Below, piece after piece: positions 6,680-11,118 of a stretch of 11,118 nt of DNA. How positions within the stretch are numbered: position 1 is the first letter of the stretch; each line of letters opens with the position of its first letter. The position numbers and the translations under genes were made by a program. The notes under the pieces are model-generated. The model did not search any database. It was not told the DNA's origin and worked only from the letters and a program-made list of their open reading frames with translations. The DNA is from CAZVJA01 sp964626885 (GTDB lineage: Bacteria; Planctomycetota; Planctomycetia; Planctomycetales; Planctomycetaceae): NCBI GenBank assembly GCA_964626885.1, contig CAZVJA010000178.1:1-11118 (forward strand). Reading direction: 5' to 3'.

Positions 6680-8304
6680 GCCGCATCGCCATCTTGTTAA
6701 TCTCGTTCCTCATCCTGAGCACTCTCGGAACGATCGCGCTCTTCTGGGGTACCGGCTTTCCGCTTGGTGTTCCCGAGGAATGGACCTGGAAGCGGATTGC
6801 TGTTCCGGACGATTCCCGCCTGGATGCCGTTCTCGGCTGGACGAGCTGTGCCGTGGCGGGGGGAGCATACTGCCTGGCTGCCTGGCTGGGTGCTCGGCGA
6901 ATGGAATCGGCACCGCGCGGCGAAACGTTTCTTTGGCTGATCGGCCTCGCCGTCGCAGGGTTCGTCTGGCTCTGGTTCGTGCAGGAGAGTCCCGCACCGG
7001 TGGAGAACCGCCTGGCAAAAGCTCCCTTTGTCACCTATTACCGCGGCCCGGACGGCTACTTTGACGAAGCCCGTTACCAGATGAAGGATGTCCGCTCCTA
7101 CCTGGCGGGCTACGAGCAGCGGATGACCGAAGGGGACGTGCTGCACTTCGGCACGCATCCCCCCGGCATGGCGTTGTTGCATCGTTTCTTCATCAACCGT
7201 TGCGAGCAGTCGCCGGTGCTCACACGGTTTCTCAATCGGTCGCAGCCTGCTTCGGTCGTCGAAGCGTTTGATACGATCTCTCGGTCCGAAGGCAAAACCA
7301 AATCCGCGGGCGCATCGTTGACAGATCACGACCGCGCGGCAATCTGGCTGGCAATCTTGTTCATGCAGGCGATTGGAGTGGCCACGGTGGTTCCGCTGTT
7401 CTTTCTCGCGCATCGAATCGTTTCGCGGGAAGCAGCCTGGATGGCGGTCTGTTTCTGGCCGCTCATTCCGTCGCTGGCGGTGTTTCTCCCCAAATCCGAC
7501 GCGCTCTTCCCGTTTCTCGGCTGCACGTTTCTGTCGCTCTGGCTGACTGGATTCGATCGCCGCTCTCCCCTGCTCTGCATCGCTTCGGGATTTGTGATGT
7601 GGTTGGGAATGTTCCTCAGCCTGGCGCTCCTGCCGGTCGCGCTGCTCGGTATGCTGTTGACCATGGTCGAAATCCGGCGTGAGCATCGCGCCGATCCTGC
7701 CGCCGAGGCGATTTCGACACGTGTTGGTTCGAAGGCGAAATTGGCAGGCTGGTCGCTGCTCGGCTTCGGCCTGCCGATACTGCTGGTGTGGCTAGCCACT
7801 GACGCGAACCTCATGCGAATCTGGATATGGAACTACAGCAATCACGCCGGCTTCTATGACAAGTACACGCGCACCTATTTGAGCTGGCTGTGGGTCAATC
7901 CGCTCGAACTGCTGTTCGGCGTCGGTCCCCCGGTGATGGTCCTTGCGATCGCCTCCTGTACGAAACTTCGGTTGAATCAATACCGCGATCGCACGTTGCT
8001 GTATGTCGCCGCATGTTTCGGGGTCTGGGCAATTCTCTGGCTCTCCGGCAAGAACATGGGGGAGGCGGCCCGGCTGTGGCTGGTCGTCATGCCGTGGCCC
8101 ATCTGGATCGCGGCCGTTTCGCTCAATCAAACACCCACCTCGATCGATGGAAATCGATCGGTACCCGATTCTCGACGCGCTAAGGACAATCAGCAGCCGG
8201 CGGGGGCATCGCCGACCGCCGTCTGGCTTGTCGCGCTTGTATGCCAGGCGATCACGTGCACGGCAACCGTTTCGCGGGTGAACGGATTCGACTTTGGTCT
8301 CTAA
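6670..8304 (+). CDS. Multi-pass membrane protein, GT-C / glycosyltransferase family 39-like
   Basis: From the ATG at 6670 the protein has 544 residues with about 11-12 hydrophobic segments. The first begins right after MPARR; others lie near LGWTSCAVAGGAYCLAAWLG, FLWLIGLAVAGFVWLWFV, WLAILFMQAIGVATVVPLFF, FVMWLGMFLSLALLPVALLG and ELLFGVGPPVMVLAI. The large extracytoplasmic loop after segment 3 contains YYRGPDGYFDEARYQ and THPPGM (His163). This combination of acidic loop residues and HPPG is typical of GT-C enzymes that use polyprenyl-phosphate sugars, such as family 39-like mannosyltransferases. Late GEAARLWLVVMPW also resembles membrane GTs. Donor and acceptor are unknown. A TTG at 6649 is an alternative start, 21 nt upstream, with GAGG 8 nt before it; I prefer ATG because the signal-anchor then starts cleanly, but this is uncertain. 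Both starts lie within a strong inverted repeat. The gene follows the metallopeptidase after 79 bp. Confidence 0.8.
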   Translation: MPARRIAILLISFLILSTLGTIALFWGTGFPLGVPEEWTWKRIAVPDDSRLDAVLGWTSCAVAGGAYCLAAWLGARRMESAPRGETFLWLIGLAVAGFVWLWFVQESPAPVENRLAKAPFVTYYRGPDGYFDEARYQMKDVRSYLAGYEQRMTEGDVLHFGTHPPGMALLHRFFINRCEQSPVLTRFLNRSQPASVVEAFDTISRSEGKTKSAGASLTDHDRAAIWLAILFMQAIGVATVVPLFFLAHRIVSREAAWMAVCFWPLIPSLAVFLPKSDALFPFLGCTFLSLWLTGFDRRSPLLCIASGFVMWLGMFLSLALLPVALLGMLLTMVEIRREHRADPAAEAISTRVGSKAKLAGWSLLGFGLPILLVWLATDANLMRIWIWNYSNHAGFYDKYTRTYLSWLWVNPLELLFGVGPPVMVLAIASCTKLRLNQYRDRTLLYVAACFGVWAILWLSGKNMGEAARLWLVVMPWPIWIAAVSLNQTPTSIDGNRSVPDSRRAKDNQQPAGASPTAVWLVALVCQAITCTATVSRVNGFDFGL

Positions 8305-8622
8305 TTGTTCAAGCTCGACTCTCCCTCAGCACGCGTTCCCGGTGGGTTGAAGACGCACGGGGGAAAGTTTGCCGACGGTGTCGATTCACGCGATTGTCCG
8401 GAATTTGAGACCGGATCGCCAATAACATCTGGTTGGCAAAACGCCGCGGACCGCTGATTCCCCCGTTTCTCGATGGGGCATTGAGAATCCTCGATATCCC
8501 TCCGCCAAACGATTTGATCCATCCCGCAATCCATCCCGATACTGATACAGCGGCATCGCCTCTGCTGACGGACCATGCCGATATTTTTGCCCCCAATTGT
8601 CCCATTTTGGTGGACATACAGG
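8305..8622. other. 318-bp intergenic region before the lipoprotein gene
   Basis: No gene is recognised here. An 8-bp stem with one G-T pair, TTCTCGAT (8467-8474) and ATTGAGAA (8480-8487) around GGGGC, is the clearest fold; it lacks a T-run. The region presumably holds the lipoprotein promoter, but no -35/-10 pair stands out. If translation began at the ATG at 8575, the last 48 bp would be coding, though that N-terminus (many Trp and Pro, no SD) looks unlikely. Confidence 0.35.
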
Positions 8623-9537
8623 ATGTCGTTCCACGATCGAAAAATGTGTTGCGACCGACGTCGCCGGCCGCGAAACGGCGGCCTGGGGATGTATGCCCTC
8701 CTGATGTTCGCAGTGACATTCTCGACCGGCGGCTGCTCGGAACCACCGAAGCAGAAAACACTGGGTGTCACCCAGATCAGCGATAAGGTCCACGAATCCG
8801 AACTGATCCGGTTTCTGGCCGTGGTCGAGCAACTTCCCGATGGTCGGCTTCCTGACCTGGAACCGTTGTTCGGTCCTCCGCCCAACTGGCTCCCGACACG
8901 AAGCTTGCCCATCCGAGATCTGGTCAAAGAAGAACAACTCTCGCTTTCGACCCGCTGGGACATCAAGGAACTCGAAAAACAGCTCGAGGCGAACCGCCGT
9001 CTCACGCGAGCCCTGCGGCGTGAGGAGATGACCCTCGAGGAATTCTGTAATTTGCTCGAGGCGATCGGTGCCGCCCTCACTCGCAACGGACTTCGGAAGG
9101 ACCAGGATCTCGACAAAATCCAGGAGATCGCGAAGATCCCCCTCGATAAGCTGCGAAGCGACGGCAGAACTTTCTCCGAACTGTCGCGCGACGAAATGCA
9201 CACCATTCTCCGACAAGCCGTCTGCATCACGCGCGACGATCGCGCGAAGCGATTGTCACGCGTGCCGCCGGAGAACCTCGTACTTGTCAAACAGCATTCC
9301 GAAGCGCTTGCCAAAATCCTCCCGAGGGAATTTACCACCAACCCGTTCGATCCGCTGATCGACCTGCTGGAAGTCCGCGGCATGCCGTTTGAAGAACTTC
9401 CGGAAAGCGGCTCGGATGTCGAACTCGACTGGTCGCACGCGAACATGAAACGCGGGATCGACGCGCCGGACCCGGAATTCCGCGAAACGAGCAGCCTGGA
9501 CAAAGATGTGCAGCTCTCCCCTGTCGTTTCGCATTGA
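8623..9537 (+). CDS. Predicted lipoprotein of unknown function
   Basis: I do not recognise a family. From the ATG at 8623 the protein has 304 residues. An Arg-rich segment (CCDRRRRPRNGG) is followed by the hydrophobic stretch MYALLMFAVTFS and then TGGC, a plausible lipobox with Cys38 as the lipidated residue. The mature part is hydrophilic and helical, with many Glu, Arg and Leu: WDIKELEKQLEANRRLTRAL and MTLEEFCNLLEAIGAAL suggest amphipathic helices. No catalytic motif is seen. The start is unsure. Candidates are 8575, 8623 (GGTGG 9 nt upstream), 8644 (shortest n-region with the Arg block, no SD) and 8689 (loses the Arg block). The protein probably sits in a membrane facing the periplasm. It ends 84 bp from the stop of the convergent aroH. 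A long opposite-strand open frame covers the same DNA, but its Ser/Arg-rich translation has no domain features. Confidence 0.7.
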   Translation: MSFHDRKMCCDRRRRPRNGGLGMYALLMFAVTFSTGGCSEPPKQKTLGVTQISDKVHESELIRFLAVVEQLPDGRLPDLEPLFGPPPNWLPTRSLPIRDLVKEEQLSLSTRWDIKELEKQLEANRRLTRALRREEMTLEEFCNLLEAIGAALTRNGLRKDQDLDKIQEIAKIPLDKLRSDGRTFSELSRDEMHTILRQAVCITRDDRAKRLSRVPPENLVLVKQHSEALAKILPREFTTNPFDPLIDLLEVRGMPFEELPESGSDVELDWSHANMKRGIDAPDPEFRETSSLDKDVQLSPVVSH

Positions 9538-9546
9538 GGAGCCCTC

Positions 9547-9580
9547 TTCCCTCGGCAAAGCGCGGAAGGAGCCGAAGGGG
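9547..9580. terminator. Possible hairpin between the convergent lipoprotein and aroH genes
   Basis: CCCTCGGC (9549-9556) pairs with GCCGAAGGG (9571-9579) through one bulged A, giving about eight base pairs with a 14-nt loop. It lies in the 84-bp gap between two convergent stops, where a shared terminator would be expected. No T-run is present on either strand, so this is only a weak call. Confidence 0.25.
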
Positions 9581-9621
9581 TACACACCAACATTCATTCC
9601 GCACAATTCGTCGCTTGCCGC

Positions 9622-9993
9622 TTATTGCGCGCTGCTCATGTCGGGGCGTAGCTTCTTCGCGTCTCGCAGGTAAACGTGGATCATTTCCTGCTGCGGCTTG
9701 TCGGTATTCAGATGCAATAAGACCCGAATGCAGCGCGGCATACCGGTCGGAACTCCGATTTCGCTGGCGCACAACAGCGGCACCTGGCTCATTCCCATTC
9801 CGCGGGCCGCTTCCGCGGGAAAGGCGGATGTCAGGTCGGGCGTGGTCGTGAAAATCGCCGAGACGACCTCATCGAACGTGTCGATTCCGTTCTGCTGGAG
9901 AAGCTCCTGCAGCAGTTCGCGCGTTGCCGACAACACCTGCGCCGCCACGTCCGACTCGACGCTGGTTGCTCCACGAATTCCACGTACCGCCAT
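9622..9993 (-). CDS. aroH: Chorismate mutase, AroH type
   Basis: This gene encodes 123 residues of the monofunctional AroH-class chorismate mutase, which rearranges chorismate to prephenate, the branch point to phenylalanine and tyrosine. The fold is the trimeric pseudo-alpha/beta barrel of the Bacillus subtilis enzyme (127 residues). The sequence starts with AVRGIRGATSVESD and includes TTTPDL, AFPAEAAR, VPLLCASEIGV, CIRVLL and IHVYLRDA. The active-site residues fall at the same numbers as in B. subtilis: Arg7, Cys75, Glu78, Arg90 and Tyr108. It should therefore be functional, in the cytoplasm. A TTG at 10023 could add ten residues, but the ATG at 9993 gives the canonical N-terminus and has purine-rich GGCGGG just upstream. 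The gene is divergent from lpxD; no other aromatic pathway gene is in the window. Confidence 0.95.
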   Translation of the reverse strand: MAVRGIRGATSVESDVAAQVLSATRELLQELLQQNGIDTFDEVVSAIFTTTPDLTSAFPAEAARGMGMSQVPLLCASEIGVPTGMPRCIRVLLHLNTDKPQQEMIHVYLRDAKKLRPDMSSAQ

Positions 9994-10226
9994 ATCCCGC
10001 CGCCGCCCCACAATTGTGACCAAGCAAGCCGAGTTTCCTCACTGTTCCGCACCAATTTAACAGGTTCCTGTGACAATCGCGAAGGAAGATTTCGGCCAAC
10101 CAAGCAATTTTTCGCTGCACAACCCACTAGACCGAAATGGCTCCCAAAACAGGACTTGCCGCACTCACGCGGTTTCGGGTAAAAGTCTCCGCCGAATCGG
10201 CAACAGACAGCGGAAAGGATTCCCGG
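9994..10226. promoter_or_regulatory. Divergent aroH/lpxD promoter region (233 bp)
   Basis: This short region separates the start of aroH (minus) from that of lpxD (plus) and must hold promoters for both unless transcription enters from elsewhere. TTGCCG (10156-10161), 18 bp, then TAAAAG (10180-10185) is a weak sigma-70-like candidate for lpxD. CCGAAA (10132-10137) and TTTCGG (10173-10178) form a loose inverted pair. I could not identify a promoter for aroH. AAAGGA at 10214-10219 is a good ribosome binding site 7 nt before the lpxD ATG. Confidence 0.4.
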
Positions 10227-11118
10227 ATGGCGACGGCCGCAGAACTGGCGATACTTGTCGGAGGAGAACTTCGAGGGAACGGCGAACTCGTTCTGCTCGG
10301 AGCCCAGGCATTGGATAAGGCCGGCCCGCAAGAAATCACCTTTGCTTCCGACGAAAAGCACATTCGCAAGCTGGACGCCTCCGTCGCCGGAGCGGTGCTG
10401 GTCCCTCGGCAACTCGTTTCCGCCATTCCACGGAATGCGCGTCCCGAAACATTCATTCTTGTCGAAGATCCCCGCGCCGCGTTTCTGCAGGTGTTGACCG
10501 CCATGCGGCCGCAACGTGCGCACCGGCCAAGCAGCGTCACGGCGGGCGCCGTGATCAGTGCGACGGCCAAAATTGGAACAAATACGGCCATTCATCCGGG
10601 CGCGTTCATCGGTGACGACGTCGTCATCGGCGACGAATGCGAAATCCATCCTGGAGTCTGCATCGGCCCCGGATGCACCATCGGCAACCACACAACGCTC
10701 TACCCGAACGCGGTCCTGTATCATGACGTGCATGTCGGCAACCGGGTGATCATTCATGCCGGGGCGGTGATCGGCGCTGACGGCTTCGGCTATCGCCTCG
10801 AAGACGGCCGGCATCGGAAGATTCCGCACTTCGGCACGGTCCGCATTTGCGACGACGTCGAAATCGGCGCCTGCACGACCGTCGATCGGGCGATGATCGG
10901 CGAGACCGTCATCGGTGAGGGAACGAAACTCGACAATCACGTGATGATCGCCCACAACTGCGAGATCGGACGGCATAACGTCTTCGTCTCGCAGGTCGGG
11001 CTCGCGGGGTCGGTTACCACCGGCGATTACGTTGTCTGTGCCGGTCAGGTCGGCATCGCGGACCATGTGCACCTCGGAGATGGCTGCCGGCTGGGTGCCA
11101 AGACCGGCGTGCACAAAA
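10227..11118 (+). CDS. lpxD: UDP-3-O-acylglucosamine N-acyltransferase LpxD (partial at the right edge)
   Basis: The frame is open from the ATG at 10227 to the right edge: 297 whole codons of a protein usually about 340 residues. LpxD transfers an (R)-3-hydroxyacyl chain from acyl carrier protein to the amino group of UDP-3-O-acyl-glucosamine in lipid A synthesis, in the cytoplasm. Residues 1 to about 100 are the uridine-binding N-terminal domain (ITFASDEKHIRKL, AGAVLVP, ILVEDPRAAFLQVL). From about 105 onward, hexapeptide repeats (IHPGAFIGDDVVIGDECEI, HPGVCIGPGCTIGN) form the left-handed beta helix of a trimeric acyltransferase. GADGFGYR and the HRKIPHFGTV segment are LpxD signatures. The catalytic base corresponds to His243 in MIAHNCEIG. 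The remaining helices lie beyond the window. The ribosome binding site AAAGGA is well placed. It implies the organism makes lipid A. A long opposite-strand frame across it is a shadow of the repeats. Confidence 0.96.
   Translation, partial: MATAAELAILVGGELRGNGELVLLGAQALDKAGPQEITFASDEKHIRKLDASVAGAVLVPRQLVSAIPRNARPETFILVEDPRAAFLQVLTAMRPQRAHRPSSVTAGAVISATAKIGTNTAIHPGAFIGDDVVIGDECEIHPGVCIGPGCTIGNHTTLYPNAVLYHDVHVGNRVIIHAGAVIGADGFGYRLEDGRHRKIPHFGTVRICDDVEIGACTTVDRAMIGETVIGEGTKLDNHVMIAHNCEIGRHNVFVSQVGLAGSVTTGDYVVCAGQVGIADHVHLGDGCRLGAKTGVHK

Noticed and set aside
6697..7686. A 329-codon minus-strand open frame over the GT-C-like gene
   Set aside because: Its product is a string of Arg, Glu, His and Gln, the usual antisense of hydrophobic membrane codons.
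8301..9593. A 430-codon minus-strand open frame over the lipoprotein gene
   Set aside because: Ser/Arg-rich translation without membrane, signal or domain features. The plus-strand frame has a lipobox and balanced helices, so it is the better gene.
9994..10023. AroH extension from TTG at 10023
   Set aside because: It adds MVTIVGRRRD, not found in the family; starting at 9993 makes the active-site numbering match the Bacillus enzyme exactly.
9831..11114. A 427-codon open frame on the minus strand opposite lpxD and the aroH start
   Set aside because: It mirrors the GC-rich hexapeptide repeats of lpxD; the translation is rich in Asp, Arg and Gly without a fold. LpxD on the plus strand is certain.
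1..11118. A defence, phage, CRISPR or secondary-metabolite system
   Set aside because: No arrays, transposases, integrases, nucleases, NRPS/PKS modules or clustered unknown genes are present; the coding regions are ordinary chromosomal families plus one unknown lipoprotein.

Overview
The window looks like ordinary chromosomal DNA from a Gram-negative planctomycete. Three things point that way. There is an lpxD gene for lipid A. There is a large exported DUF5117/DUF4953-type zinc metallopeptidase. Several proteins have planctomycete-style architectures: a two-membrane-segment protein with a HAMP-like region, a BshB1-like deacetylase, and a multi-pass GT-C-like enzyme. The lineage is inferred from protein resemblance, because there is no rRNA or other phylogenetic marker. 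Base composition looks even across the genes, and I see no transposase, integrase, tRNA, CRISPR array or other sign of a mobile island.

Layout. Positions 1-402 (minus) hold the first 134 codons of a membrane protein that runs off the left edge. A 529-bp gap (403-931) separates it from a run of six plus-strand genes: an alpha/beta hydrolase (932-1918), a BshB1-type PIG-L deacetylase (1992-2735), a PP2C Ser/Thr phosphatase (2816-3559), a secreted zinc metallopeptidase (3858-6590), a GT-C/family-39-like membrane protein (6670-8304, possibly starting at TTG 6649), and a lipoprotein of unknown function (about 8623-9537). The lipoprotein converges on aroH, a monofunctional chorismate mutase (9622-9993, minus). 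AroH is divergent from lpxD (10227 to the right edge, plus), which lacks its last few dozen codons.

How the genes work together. They do not form one recognisable pathway. The hydrolase, deacetylase and phosphatase are 73-80 bp apart and could be co-transcribed, but they share no clear substrate. AroH (prephenate for Phe/Tyr) and LpxD (lipid A) are housekeeping enzymes that share only an intergenic promoter region. The metallopeptidase, membrane GT-like protein, lipoprotein and LpxD all act at the envelope, but that may be coincidence.

I found no convincing undescribed multi-gene system. The most unusual non-coding signal is a long inverted repeat (6622-6679) over the start of the GT-C-like gene, burying its Shine-Dalgarno-like sequence and both candidate start codons. 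Lesser points are changed active-site residues in the deacetylase and hydrolase, an 11-bp direct repeat just upstream of the phosphatase gene, and a run of eight G (coding strand) inside the membrane sensor-like gene.
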